Part shown: piece by piece, positions 49,556-58,687 of the stretch | How positions within the stretch are numbered: the first letter of the stretch is position 1 | Layout of the letters: each line of letters opens with the position of its first letter | Source of the DNA: Nitrospirota bacterium | GTDB taxonomy: Bacteria; Nitrospirota; Thermodesulfovibrionia; UBA6902 | Assembly (NCBI GenBank): GCA_016207885.1 | Contig: JACQZE010000006.1 | Coordinates: 62,001 to 126,000 of the forward strand | DNA length: 64,000 nucleotides | Reading direction: 5' to 3' | Translations under genes and position numbers: made by a program | The notes under the pieces: model-generated | Seen by the model: only the letters and a program-made list of their open reading frames with translations | Database searches by the model: none | Told to the model about the DNA's origin: nothing

Positions 49556-49953
49556 TCGCCGTATTTGATACCAACGTACTTATTGCCGCGATTATCAGCG
49601 AAGGAATTTGTTCAAAGTTATTGTATAGAGCCCGCGTCAGAGAATTTTCTCTCGTCTCATGCCCCTTTATTATTAAGGAACTCCGGCGCATCCTCTCCAA
49701 GAAATTCAAACTTTCCATTGAAGAAACAGCATTGGCTATAGACCCGATAAGTGAAGCGATTGATGAGATCCTTGAGCACAACATCAAGGTCTCAAATATT
49801 TGCAGGGATACTGACGATGATAATGTCCTCGCCTGCGCACTCGCGGCAAAAGCAGATTACCTTGTGACCGGGGACGCTGATCTGCTTGTGATAAAGAGTT
49901 ACAAGGGTATTAAGATCATAACTCCGAGGGATTTTGAGGCGTTGTTTGAGTGA
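49552..49953 (+). CDS. VapC-type PIN-domain toxin
   Basis: 133 aa PIN domain (COG1569-like). Acidic residues occur in VFDTNVLIAA, the central helix (ELRRIL), RDTDDDNVLACAL and TGDADLL. It is predicted to be a Mg-dependent RNase neutralised by the upstream antitoxin. Its stop overlaps the start of the next gene by 4 bp. Confidence 0.9.
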   Translation: MIAVFDTNVLIAAIISEGICSKLLYRARVREFSLVSCPFIIKELRRILSKKFKLSIEETALAIDPISEAIDEILEHNIKVSNICRDTDDDNVLACALAAKADYLVTGDADLLVIKSYKGIKIITPRDFEALFE

Positions 49954-50681
49954 TGAAATGCAAACTTACTGGAAAAGAAGGGAAAGGAGTAAGTGCTCAT
50001 ATCATTCCAAAGAGCTTCTACGCCATTGACCCTGATGAAAAACTGCCTACAAAGTTATTAACGAGCACAGAAGGCCACTATCCAAAAAGATGCCCTATCG
50101 GTATCTATGATAATACGATCGTCACAGAAGAAGGTGAGAGAATATTTTCCGAATGGGATGATTATGCAGCCGAGATCCTACTTGATAAAAAATCAGATTT
50201 CGAGCCAATGAGCCACAATGGTAAAATATTCGCATTTCAGATTTCAGAATATGACTACACCAAGCTGAAATTATTTGTTCTGTCTGTACTGTGGCGCGCC
50301 TCTGTTTCCAGCCAGCCCTTTTTCCGAAGGGTGAATTTAGGCCCGTATGAAAAGTTACTCAGAGAAACCCTTCTTTCTGGCAACCCTCAAGATACCAATT
50401 GGTTCGCTGTAAGCATAGCAAAATGGTCGGACCATGTAATCGGCCATAGAATGATGGATCCCTTCCGTACAAAATTCGATGGAATAAACTATTATGTAAT
50501 CTACCTTGAGCAGTACATCGTTTACTGCAAAGTTGATCAACGAGTTGCTGATAAAACATTTCAGGCAATCCAATTGAAGCCAAACGAACCTTTAATTATT
50601 GTGGGTAGGGAACTCAGTACAAGTAAAGAGCAAGCGATTATTTATAATATTGTAAGAAAGCATACAAAACAATCTCTCTAA
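49950..50681 (+). CDS. Unknown protein coupled to VapBC, HNH-like N-terminus
   Basis: 243 aa, not recognised. The N-terminus CKLTGKEGKGVSAHIIPKSF combines a Cys with an AHIIPKS motif like that opening HNH nucleases, but the remaining metal ligands are unclear. The rest is a mixed alpha/beta region rich in aromatics (KIFAFQISEYDYTKLKLFVLS, YYVIYLEQYIVYCKV). It shares a 4-bp ATGA overlap with the PIN toxin gene, so it is translated from the same mRNA. It converges on the nuclease-helicase gene and may be a defence or mobile gene. Confidence 0.7.
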   Translation: MMKCKLTGKEGKGVSAHIIPKSFYAIDPDEKLPTKLLTSTEGHYPKRCPIGIYDNTIVTEEGERIFSEWDDYAAEILLDKKSDFEPMSHNGKIFAFQISEYDYTKLKLFVLSVLWRASVSSQPFFRRVNLGPYEKLLRETLLSGNPQDTNWFAVSIAKWSDHVIGHRMMDPFRTKFDGINYYVIYLEQYIVYCKVDQRVADKTFQAIQLKPNEPLIIVGRELSTSKEQAIIYNIVRKHTKQSL

Positions 50682-50702
50682 GGTAAACATGTAACCTTTT
50701 TT
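50680..50702 (+). terminator. Weak intrinsic terminator of the vapBC-linked operon
   Basis: AAGGT and ACCTT form a 5-bp stem around nine bases followed by T residues, immediately after the stop codon. It sits between convergent genes. Confidence 0.45.
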
Positions 50703-52204
50703 AAGGACTCTTTTTTTTCTTCCACTTAAACCCAATCCCCTCAAGCCGCTTTATCCTCTCAGAATCCAGCTTACCGTTCTTGTAATTTCTTCTCTGAATA
50801 TATTGCCAAGATTCGAGTTTGAATCCATCGGATGTTTTGTAGTTCCAAGTAGCATTGGCATCACCTATCTGTTCTTTGTATCTCAATGTCTCTTGAAAAC
50901 CTTTTTCAAAGGATTCTTCTAATAAATCCCATTTAACTCCAATCTGATCAAGCCTTTTTTTCCTCTCATGTGACAGTTTGCCTTTTTTATAATACTGCCT
51001 TTGACGGCTTTGCCAGCTTCCGAGGTTATATCCATCGGGTGTCGTGTATTCAAAAGGGGCATTACTGTCGCCCGTCTGCTGCTTATATTTCAGGGTTTCC
51101 TGAATTCCTTTTTCAAAGGTGGCTACTATTCGCACCCATTGGAATCCGATTTCTTCAAGACATTTTATCTTTTCAATATAAAGTTTGCCATTCTTGAAGT
51201 CTTTTCTTTGTTTAGATTGCCAGTTTCCAAGGTTATATTTTTCAAGTGTCGTGAAGTTTACAGGAGCATTGGGATTGCCTGTTTCTTCCCTATATTTCAA
51301 TGTCTCCTGAAAACCTTTTTCAAAAAGTCCTTCATATAAATTTCTCTTAAACCCAATCTCCTCAAGCCTTTTTATCCTCTCAGTATCCAGCTTGCCATTC
51401 TTGTAATTTTGTCTTTGCTTGCTTTGCCAGTCTCCAAGGATAAATCCATCGGGTGTTTGATAACAAACAGGGGCATTGGCATCACCTGTTTGTTCCTTGT
51501 ATCTCAATGTCTCTTGAAATCCTTTTTCGAAGGTATCTTCTAATAGCACCCACTTAAACCCAATCTCTTTAAGCCTTTTTATCCTCTTAGCGTTCAGTTT
51601 ACTATTCTTAAAGTTATGTTTTTGTGTGCCTTGCCAACTTCCAAGGTTAAATCCATCGGGTGTTTTGTAACTTTGAGGAGCATTGGCATCACCTGTTTGC
51701 TCTTTATATTTTAATGTCTCTTGCAGGCCTCTATTAAATAATTCATCAAGTTTATTCCATATAAACCCAATATCCTCAAGCCGTTTTATATTCTCAATAT
51801 CCAACTTGCCTTTTCTGTAGTTTTTTCTTTGCCAACCTTGCCAACTTCCAAGTTTATATCCATCGGGTGTTTGATAACTAACAGGAGCATTGGGATTGCT
51901 TGTCTGTTCTTTGAATCTCAATGTCTCTTGGAAACCCTCCTCAAAGGCAGTATCATGTTTACCCCATATAAACCCAATATCCTCAAGCTTCTTTATCCTC
52001 TCAGAATCCAACTTGCCTTTTCTGTAGTTTTTTCTTTGCCAACCTTGCCAACTTCCAAGTTTATATCCATCTGGTGTTTGATAACTAATAGGAGCATTGG
52101 GATTGCTTGTCTGTTCTTTGAATCTCAATGTCTCTTGAAAACCCTCCTCAAAGGCAGTATCATGTTTACCCCATATAAACCCAATATCCTCAAGCTTCTT
52201 TATC
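50701..52204 (-). pseudogene. Helicase-associated repeat region cut off from the upstream helicase
   Basis: The minus-strand frame here holds seven helicase-associated (HA) repeats of about 69 residues. The consensus is YKEQTGDANAP, then PDGYxLGSWQ, QRxNYKxGKLDxERIKRLEEIGF. The open frame continues upstream of the first TTG at 52128 to about 52204 (IKKLEDIGFIWGKHDTAFEEG). It joins the helicase-frame end (YITSEG) if about 20 residues are restored. It is therefore the 3' part of one gene spanning 50701-54319, separated by an out-of-frame deletion or an assembly collapse between near-identical repeats. Confidence 0.75.
50740..52200 (-). repeat. Tandem 207-bp repeats (helicase-associated domain)
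   Basis: Seven direct units of 207 bp. The two nearest the helicase are almost identical over more than 150 bp, with matching text about 207 bp apart at 51842 and 52049. The others have diverged, pointing to recent duplication at the 5' end of the array. Confidence 0.85.
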
Positions 52205-54319
52205 TCCTTCGGAGGTTATGTATTTACTAGTAGAATTGGCATCACCAAAATCTTCTTTATATTTAATCGTTAACCCATACCAGAAATCCCATTGTTTACC
52301 TATCACCTCTAAGGTTCTTGTCTGAAGCGTATTGATAAACCGTGCCTGGTTAATTCTGGTAGGAAGGTTGAAAACTTCAACCTTTTCGCTATACTCAGCC
52401 ATAGCATCTTTCCATGCCTGTGTGTCTTCTTCTCCCTTCCCCTGCATAACTCTTAAATTTGAGACCATACTCTCAAGCCTCTGATCCTGATCCATCATCG
52501 CCTGAAGAACCTGCCAGACTGCATTGAAATCCGAACTCTCTATAAACTTTTCAGGGTCTTGGGTATCTTCTACAACAACAGGTATGAAGACATAGCCGGT
52601 CTTCTTCCACTCTGCATTCCTCATCGCCCTTCCTGTTGCCTGCACTATGTCAATGAGACTTTTCTTGGGGTCTATGAACGCGACAGTATCTACCGCAGGG
52701 ACATCCACTCCCTCGTTCAGGCATCTGGCGTTGCTCATTATCCCAAGTGCCGCCTTTTTAAACTCCCTCATATAACTGTTTCTCTCACCCGTTGACATTG
52801 TGACGTTTACATGAAAGAATCCTGACGCATCGTTTTTAATATCAGGACTGAGCATATTGAATATCCGGTCAATGTCGTATGGTATCTTCGTATCTGTAAA
52901 ATCTCTGGCCCCTTTTACTCTGCTATGGAATGTGAATATCTTCTTAAGTCCATACGCGTTTATTCCTTTAACAAGGGCGATGCGCTTTGCAAGGGCTTTG
53001 GCATCCCACTCTTGACCATCATCTGTGACAACCCTTCCGGACTGCCGTATGGTCTCTCTCACCTCTGAATCAGTAACGCAGATAACAACGATCTTGTAAT
53101 CCGTGATATGCCCTCTTGCAATGGCTTCGCCAAAGGTCAGTTCATAGAACGGTTTTCCGTAAACAGAAGTGTCATCCATGCTGCATATCAGCACATCGTT
53201 CTCTTTTGCTTTCTTTGTGATATGAGGGGCATAGATTCTTGGAGTAGCGGTCATGAAGATCCTTTGCCTGACAGGAACTTTTGCATCATCAAGCGCGGTA
53301 TTCCATACTCCTGCTTTAGACCCTGTCGTCCTGTGCGCCTCATCAAAGATAGCAATATCAAAAATTATCCCTGCTTTGATAGCTGCCTCTGAAAGAACTT
53401 TGCTTGACTGGTATGTCGAGAAGAGGATTGAGACTGTTGCAGTTTTGGTTGTGAGATACTCCTTCACTGTTTCAACATCGGTTGTAACAGGAATATCCAT
53501 TTCATAAAGATGCTCAACAGGTGAGTCATTCCCCAGATCAACTGTTGTATCACTGCACAGGCACAAGTAACGAAATGGTTTGATGGAAGAATTTTCAGCC
53601 CATTCTCTTAATGTCTGACTCATGAGGGAAAGACTTGGCAACAGCACAAGTATATGTTCACCGCCAAGCTTCTCAGCGATCCACATGGAGACGAGTGTTT
53701 TACCTGTTCCGCACGGCAGTATCAGTTGCCCTCTTTTGTTATCCTTAAAATAGTCTGATGCTTTATCTATGGCTTCCTGCTGGGTCATGTTAGGAGTCTT
53801 CTTCTCCTGCGGCGGGACAGACTGTTCCTTCAGATATGCCCTGAGACGCTCAAAGAAATCAGGAGCAAGGCTGTCAAGACGGTCAATAAGCACACGGCTG
53901 TTTCGAGTCCTGTCATTTATGGCGGAAGGAAGTTTTTTAGCGTTTGTTATTGTGATGCGCCAGTCAGCCTTGTCTGACATCGTAAAGAATGTGGAGAGTT
54001 CCCTGAGTGTGGGAGTATTATCGGGATTCTTTCTGAACTTCGCCTGATACGCGAAAAGCTTTCCATCTATCGTTACTGCCAGGCCGTCTATCCCGATGTC
54101 CTGAATTCCCGGGTATCCAAGTCGGCTGCGTAAAGAAGGCGAAATCTCATTATGACGAAAGACCTCATTGAACTGATACGTGGGCTCCAGAAGAAAGAAC
54201 GGTTTACAGAACTCCTCAAACGCCTCTCCTCTCTCATTTTCAGTGGGCAGATTTGAGATACGGGACTCAAGTTCAGCCCACGATGAAACACCATCCAGCA
54301 GCTTTAATAGCATTTTCAA
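52190..54319 (-). CDS. Restriction-nuclease/SF2 helicase fusion
   Basis: 709 aa. The N-terminal domain (about 1-165) looks like a PD-(D/E)xK nuclease of the Mrr/restriction type, with GIDGLAVTIDG then FAYQAKFRK (D…QxK). An SF2 helicase follows: LPCGTGKTLVSMWIA (Walker A), FDEAH, FMTATPRIY (motif III), and the C-terminal motifs DTVAFIDPKKSLIDIVQATGRAMR. The last residues begin an HA repeat (WYGLTIKYKEDFGDANSTSKY) before an early stop at 52190. Such proteins are predicted restriction or defence enzymes. The intact gene would extend to 50701. Confidence 0.88.
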   Translation of the reverse strand: MKMLLKLLDGVSSWAELESRISNLPTENERGEAFEEFCKPFFLLEPTYQFNEVFRHNEISPSLRSRLGYPGIQDIGIDGLAVTIDGKLFAYQAKFRKNPDNTPTLRELSTFFTMSDKADWRITITNAKKLPSAINDRTRNSRVLIDRLDSLAPDFFERLRAYLKEQSVPPQEKKTPNMTQQEAIDKASDYFKDNKRGQLILPCGTGKTLVSMWIAEKLGGEHILVLLPSLSLMSQTLREWAENSSIKPFRYLCLCSDTTVDLGNDSPVEHLYEMDIPVTTDVETVKEYLTTKTATVSILFSTYQSSKVLSEAAIKAGIIFDIAIFDEAHRTTGSKAGVWNTALDDAKVPVRQRIFMTATPRIYAPHITKKAKENDVLICSMDDTSVYGKPFYELTFGEAIARGHITDYKIVVICVTDSEVRETIRQSGRVVTDDGQEWDAKALAKRIALVKGINAYGLKKIFTFHSRVKGARDFTDTKIPYDIDRIFNMLSPDIKNDASGFFHVNVTMSTGERNSYMREFKKAALGIMSNARCLNEGVDVPAVDTVAFIDPKKSLIDIVQATGRAMRNAEWKKTGYVFIPVVVEDTQDPEKFIESSDFNAVWQVLQAMMDQDQRLESMVSNLRVMQGKGEEDTQAWKDAMAEYSEKVEVFNLPTRINQARFINTLQTRTLEVIGKQWDFWYGLTIKYKEDFGDANSTSKYITSEGDKEA

Positions 54320-54438
54320 TTATAATCACCTGAACTATTATACCGAGTAGTGAAAAATTAGAGAATATAAAAAAGTTGTGAACTAATCCTAACCACTTTC
54401 ATAATTTCAACCGGACTCCTTATTAGTATCAATTATCA

Positions 54439-54469
54439 ATACTTGACAATATTGGTAAAGTATTATAAT
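54439..54469 (+). promoter_or_regulatory. isc promoter with an IscR/Rrf2-type operator
   Basis: A near palindrome, ATACTTGAC…GTAAAGTAT (54439-54463), resembles the type 1 IscR site (ATAS…STAT ends). It overlaps TTGACA (54443-54448) and abuts TATAAT (54464-54469, 15-bp spacer). The predicted transcription start is at or one base before the ATG at 54477, so the first mRNA may be leaderless. Autorepression by the iscR product is expected. Confidence 0.72.
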
Positions 54470-54476
54470 TTAAATC

Positions 54477-54905
54477 ATGTTAAGGCTTTCTACAAAAGTA
54501 CAATACGGCGTAAGGGCGATGTTCGAGATCGCGAGGGATTATAAGACCGGCCCTATCACCATCAGGGAGATCTCAAAAAGGCAGGACGTCTCAATATCGT
54601 ATCTGGAGCAGCTTTTAAATCAGCTCCGTAAAGGCGGTTTGATCACAAGCCAGAAAGGCCCGGGCGGAGGCTACACGCTCTCAAGAAAACCGGAGGAGAT
54701 CAATATAGGCGAGATACTGAATATTCTTGAAGGGCCGATCGCGATAACTCAATGCCTTGATACGACGGACACATCAGACTGCGGCCGTGTGGACGGCTGT
54801 GTTGCAAGGCTGCTCTGGAAGTCACTTGGCGAAAAGATATCAGGATTTCTCACAACGATCACTCTGAAAGACCTTTTAAAAGAAGAAGCAAAGCTTGAAG
54901 GATAA
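54477..54905 (+). CDS. iscR: Rrf2-family iron-sulfur cluster regulator
   Basis: 142 aa. The winged helix reads LSTKVQYGVRAMFEIARDY, ISKRQDVSISYLEQLLNQLRKGG and GPGGGYTLSR. Three cysteines (CLDTTDTSDCGRVDGC) correspond to the Fe-S ligands of IscR, with spacing of 8 and 5 residues in place of 5 and 5. It should repress the isc operon when its cluster is loaded. Confidence 0.92.
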   Translation: MLRLSTKVQYGVRAMFEIARDYKTGPITIREISKRQDVSISYLEQLLNQLRKGGLITSQKGPGGGYTLSRKPEEINIGEILNILEGPIAITQCLDTTDTSDCGRVDGCVARLLWKSLGEKISGFLTTITLKDLLKEEAKLEG

Positions 54906-54909
54906 TTAA

Positions 54910-55188
54910 ATGGATACAAGAGATAATCTGAAATTCCTAACTAAACCGTTGCACGCGGATGCAACCACTGACATAATATATATGATGTGCCCTATTCATC
55001 TTCTTACGATAGCGCAGAAGATCAAGGAGATAAAGGTCGGCCAGACGCTTGCGGTGCTGACTGACTATGAAGGCGCGCTTGAGGACATACCGGCATGGTG
55101 CGGCACAACAGGCAATGATTTTTTAGGAGTGATGGAAGAACCTGACCACTTTAAATTCTTTATCAGAAAGCTTAAGGAGTCATCATGA
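54910..55188 (+). CDS. TusA-like sulfur-relay protein in the isc operon
   Basis: 92 aa. The CPIHLL motif follows 'TTDIIYMM' and the rest has TusA-like pattern (IKEIKVGQTLAVLTDYEGALEDIPAWC). A second Cys in the DIPAWC segment is characteristic of a TusA subgroup. It lies between iscR and iscS and its stop overlaps the iscS start. It could pass sulfur to or from IscS/IscU. Confidence 0.85.
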   Translation: MDTRDNLKFLTKPLHADATTDIIYMMCPIHLLTIAQKIKEIKVGQTLAVLTDYEGALEDIPAWCGTTGNDFLGVMEEPDHFKFFIRKLKESS

Positions 55189-56339
55189 AAAATATCTATA
55201 TGGATTACGCAGCAACAAACCCTCTTCATCCTGAAGTGCTGGATGCGATGATGCCGTATTTCAAAGAGGATTTTGCAAATCCGTTAAGCGTGTATGAACC
55301 GGCTGTAAAGGCAAAAGAAGCGATAGAGAATGCGAGGCAGCAGGTCGCTTCGCTCATAAACGCAAAACCGAATGAGATCATCTTTACATCAAGCGGGGCT
55401 GAGTCCAATAACTTTGCAATCAAGGGCGCTGCCCTTGCGAACCAGAAGAAGGGCAAGCACATAATCACAACAAAGATCGAGCATCACTCTATCACAAATT
55501 CCGCGCGCTTCATGGAGAGGTCGGATTTTACCGTGACATATCTTCCTGTAGACAAATACGGGATCGTCTCCCCTGAATCTGTTGAAAAAGCGATAATGGA
55601 TGAAACGATCCTGATATCCATAAATCATGCCAACTCTGAGATAGGAACCATTGAGCCGATCGCAGAGATCGCAAAGATAGCAAAGAGTAAAAATATAATT
55701 TTCCACACGGACGCGGTTGCATCAACGGGTAATATACCGGTTGATGTCAGGGAGTTGAATGTTGACCTTTTATCGCTCTCCGCGCATCAGTTTTACGGCC
55801 CAAAAGGCGCTTCAGCACTTTACCTGAAAGAAGGCACAAGGATAATGCCGCTCATATACGGCGGAATACAGGAAGGCGGAAGGCGCGCAGGCACTGAGAA
55901 TGTCCCGGCGATAGTCGGCATGGGTAAAGCAGCAGAGATGGCAAGAGAGAACCTCACTGCCCGAATTGCACATAACATTAAATTACGAGACAAAATAATA
56001 AGAGATGTTTCATCAATAGAGAAGGTTCACCTTACTGGCCCTATTGAAAATAGGCTTCCGGGACACGCAAGCTTTGTTGTTGAATACATTGAAGGCGAGG
56101 CCATGCTTCTGCTTCTTGCTGCCAACGGAATCTATGCCGCGAGCGGTTCAGCCTGCACATCAAAGGCGCTTAAGGCATCTCCTGTCCTGACATCCATCGG
56201 CATACCTTCGCACATGGCGCACGGCTCCGTGGTATTCACAATAGGCCAGGAGATAACTGAAGATGATGTTGACTACTTTACTGATAAATTCAAAACTATC
56301 ATAAAGAGATTAAGAGAGATGTCTCCTATCGCGCAGTGA
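55185..56339 (+). CDS. IscS/NifS-family protein lacking the PLP lysine
   Basis: 384 aa. The cysteine-desulfurase fold is complete: MDYAATNPLHPEVLDAM, TSSGAESNNFAIKG, TKIEHHSI and HTDAVASTGN, with the active-site Cys C324 in SGSACTSKAL. The usual SAHK PLP lysine is Gln202 (SAHQFYGPKG; codon CAG at 55788), and the Gln that packs on PLP (DAxQ) is Ala. The same pair of changes (Ala and Asp) occurs in Archaeoglobus fulgidus IscS. Classical desulfurase activity is therefore doubtful; it may act as scaffold or persulfide carrier for IscU. Confidence 0.9.
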   Translation: MKNIYMDYAATNPLHPEVLDAMMPYFKEDFANPLSVYEPAVKAKEAIENARQQVASLINAKPNEIIFTSSGAESNNFAIKGAALANQKKGKHIITTKIEHHSITNSARFMERSDFTVTYLPVDKYGIVSPESVEKAIMDETILISINHANSEIGTIEPIAEIAKIAKSKNIIFHTDAVASTGNIPVDVRELNVDLLSLSAHQFYGPKGASALYLKEGTRIMPLIYGGIQEGGRRAGTENVPAIVGMGKAAEMARENLTARIAHNIKLRDKIIRDVSSIEKVHLTGPIENRLPGHASFVVEYIEGEAMLLLLAANGIYAASGSACTSKALKASPVLTSIGIPSHMAHGSVVFTIGQEITEDDVDYFTDKFKTIIKRLREMSPIAQ

Positions 56340-56360
56340 CAGGAGAGAACGGAGGATAAC

Positions 56361-56726
56361 ATGTACAGCAAAGAGGTAATGGACCATTTTACAAACCCGA
56401 GGAATGTAGGCGAGATACCGGATGCGGACGGCGTAGGCGAAGAGGGAAACCCTACATGCGGCGACATGATGAAGATATTTATAAAGGTCGAGGGCGATAA
56501 GATAGTTGATGCCAAGTTTAAGACCTTCGGATGCGGGGCTGCTATCGCGGTATCAAGCATGATAACTGAGATGGTCAAGGGCAAGACGCTTGATGAGGCA
56601 CTGGCGATATCAAAAGAAAAAGTGGCTGAAGAGCTCGGCGGACTGCCGGCTCAGAAGATGCATTGCTCAAACCTGGGCTCTGACGCACTGAGAAAGGCGA
56701 TAGAAGATTACAGAAGCAGGAAATAA
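56361..56726 (+). CDS. iscU: IscU/NifU-type scaffold
   Basis: 121 aa with the three conserved cysteines in NPTCGDMM, FGCGAAIA and HCSNLG and the Asp after the first. It assembles [2Fe-2S]/[4Fe-4S] clusters. It follows iscS by 21 bp. The LPPVK chaperone-binding motif is replaced by LPAQK. Confidence 0.93.
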   Translation: MYSKEVMDHFTNPRNVGEIPDADGVGEEGNPTCGDMMKIFIKVEGDKIVDAKFKTFGCGAAIAVSSMITEMVKGKTLDEALAISKEKVAEELGGLPAQKMHCSNLGSDALRKAIEDYRSRK

Positions 56727-56728
56727 GG

Positions 56729-58687
56729 CTAATCCGGTTTTATGGCTTTTATCTTCTTGCTCAGACTTTTTATCACAGGCCTTGTGAATCCCTGATCTTT
56801 ATAATATATCTCGTTAAAGTCAGTGACAAATGCCGCTGCCTTGCGCCTTATCTGCTCATCATCGATTCGCAGCAGAAACTCATCCAGCCCCTCACTATGG
56901 CCGCGCTCATATCCATGCTTACGCATTCTTTTATGGAATTTACGGATGATCTTTATTTCAGCCGGGGTCTTATGAGTAATTACCCTGTAAGTAATTATTA
57001 GAACCAAAATTATAGGGATGAGAATAATTATAAAACTGCCAGCGCTCTTTTTGCCGACAGAAAGATCTATATCGAGCCCGGGATTTTTTATGCCCTGCCC
57101 TAATCTCATAAAAAGTGTGAACTGTTTTCTAAGGTCATAGTCAATAACAAAGCCGTTCCAGAAATAGTTGACAACATCAAGCGCCATCCCCAGTTTAAAG
57201 AATACACCGCTCTGGTAACTCCTGATGATCACTTCACGGGATGCAGGTGTCGGATCAACCCTGACCCAGCCGCGGCCCTTTATATACGCCTCAACCCAGA
57301 CATGCGCGTTTCTCTGCTGTACTACATAATATCCGCCCACCGCGTTATAGTCAGCGCCTTTGTAGCCGCCCACAACCCTTGCCGGAACACCTGACAGCCT
57401 GAGCAGCACAGCCATTGAAGAAGCGTAATATTCACAATTGCCGTACTTGAGATCGAATAAAAAATCTTCCAAAGGCGTTGTTGATACAGGCAGTCCCTCC
57501 ATCGAGTATGTAAATTTTTCATCAGAATAAAAGCGCAATATTGAATCAAGTTGTTCCTGCGCATCCTTGCCTGCAGAAAGCCTTAATGCCAGGCCGGTTA
57601 TCTTCCTGGAAATATTATCAGGAAGCTGCAGATAGATATCCTCATTTATAGCATCTTCATAAATGGTCTCATCTAATACAGAGACAACATCATATTTAAT
57701 CCTTTTATCCGGGCTCCGCGGCAGAGTGTAAGTGAATACCTTGCTTGTTCTGGACCTGTTAATTGACACTGGCCGGTCAATGGCAAAAAGATATTTATAA
57801 TTATACGGCTCTAAAAATATCGTCTGCTCTACCCTTTCACCCTTTAACGCCTGCTTCCCTAACTTTACCATCTCTCTCTTATCTGACATCTTCCAGCTTT
57901 TGCCGTCAAAGTAGTCAAATACAATGCCCCTCCAATAAAGCAGTGAAGACGGTATCTCTTTCATCTCTGCCCTGAATATCGTGCCGGTATCCTCCTGTAT
58001 CTCAGATACCATGCCGAGATTAATGTCCTCTGAAAAACCTGTCATTGCCTTTTGTCCCGGTGTCGATACCTTTAGAAGAGGCGAGAACGGCCTGGGCAGA
58101 ATTATAAAGAAGATCACAGTCAAAGGGATCGCTGCCGCAGGGATGAGCAGAGCTTTTGAAACTATCTTAAAGAGAACATCTTTTTTCAGGAGCAGATCCG
58201 GTTCCTCGGACAAGTATGCAAGAAGGACTATCGCGACTGTGAATAAAAATACCAGGCTGAGAAAGTATATCAAGAACAAAAGATCCGTAGAGAGCAAAGC
58301 AGAGCCAAGGAGGAGAAAGACCGAAATGGTATATATCTGAAGGTGGTCTCTTGTCTTCTTGTCTTCAAGGAATTTAACTGCAAGAAGAAAGATGAACATC
58401 TCTATCATCTTTTCGATCAGGTTTTCATAATTCATGTTCATAACCGTAATGAATATGAATATGACCGCTATGGAATTTAAGTCCCATCGCGGGAAGATGA
58501 ACCTGTTTGTCTTCTCAAATATGGCGGATGTTATTAAAAGCGAAACAAATAGCAGAGAGTATAAATAACTGACATGCTGTACAACAGAGAGAAAACCTAT
58601 GGCTCCTATCAGGAAAGTTATAAGCTTGACCGCTAACTTAATACTGATATCAGCTTTCATCCGCGGCACCATATAAAGCCAGCTCAT
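56729..58687 (-). CDS. TgpA-type membrane transglutaminase-like protein
   Basis: 652 aa. N-terminal helices (about 20-200, six or so) are followed by a DUF3488/transglutaminase core. The catalytic Cys is in LKYGNCEYYASSMAVLLRLSGVPARVV, the His in RNAHVWVEAYIKGRGWVRVDPTP, and a C-terminal helix lies near 545-565. Transglutaminase proteins in MoxR-DUF58 clusters are probably periplasmic peptidases or ligases. It overlaps DUF58 by 38 bp. Confidence 0.9.
   Translation of the reverse strand: MSWLYMVPRMKADISIKLAVKLITFLIGAIGFLSVVQHVSYLYSLLFVSLLITSAIFEKTNRFIFPRWDLNSIAVIFIFITVMNMNYENLIEKMIEMFIFLLAVKFLEDKKTRDHLQIYTISVFLLLGSALLSTDLLFLIYFLSLVFLFTVAIVLLAYLSEEPDLLLKKDVLFKIVSKALLIPAAAIPLTVIFFIILPRPFSPLLKVSTPGQKAMTGFSEDINLGMVSEIQEDTGTIFRAEMKEIPSSLLYWRGIVFDYFDGKSWKMSDKREMVKLGKQALKGERVEQTIFLEPYNYKYLFAIDRPVSINRSRTSKVFTYTLPRSPDKRIKYDVVSVLDETIYEDAINEDIYLQLPDNISRKITGLALRLSAGKDAQEQLDSILRFYSDEKFTYSMEGLPVSTTPLEDFLFDLKYGNCEYYASSMAVLLRLSGVPARVVGGYKGADYNAVGGYYVVQQRNAHVWVEAYIKGRGWVRVDPTPASREVIIRSYQSGVFFKLGMALDVVNYFWNGFVIDYDLRKQFTLFMRLGQGIKNPGLDIDLSVGKKSAGSFIIILIPIILVLIITYRVITHKTPAEIKIIRKFHKRMRKHGYERGHSEGLDEFLLRIDDEQIRRKAAAFVTDFNEIYYKDQGFTRPVIKSLSKKIKAIKPD

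Noticed and set aside
50740-52200. Regular repeats suggesting a CRISPR-like array
   Set aside because: Units are 207 bp, translate without stops into helicase-associated domains, and have no short repeat/spacer pattern.
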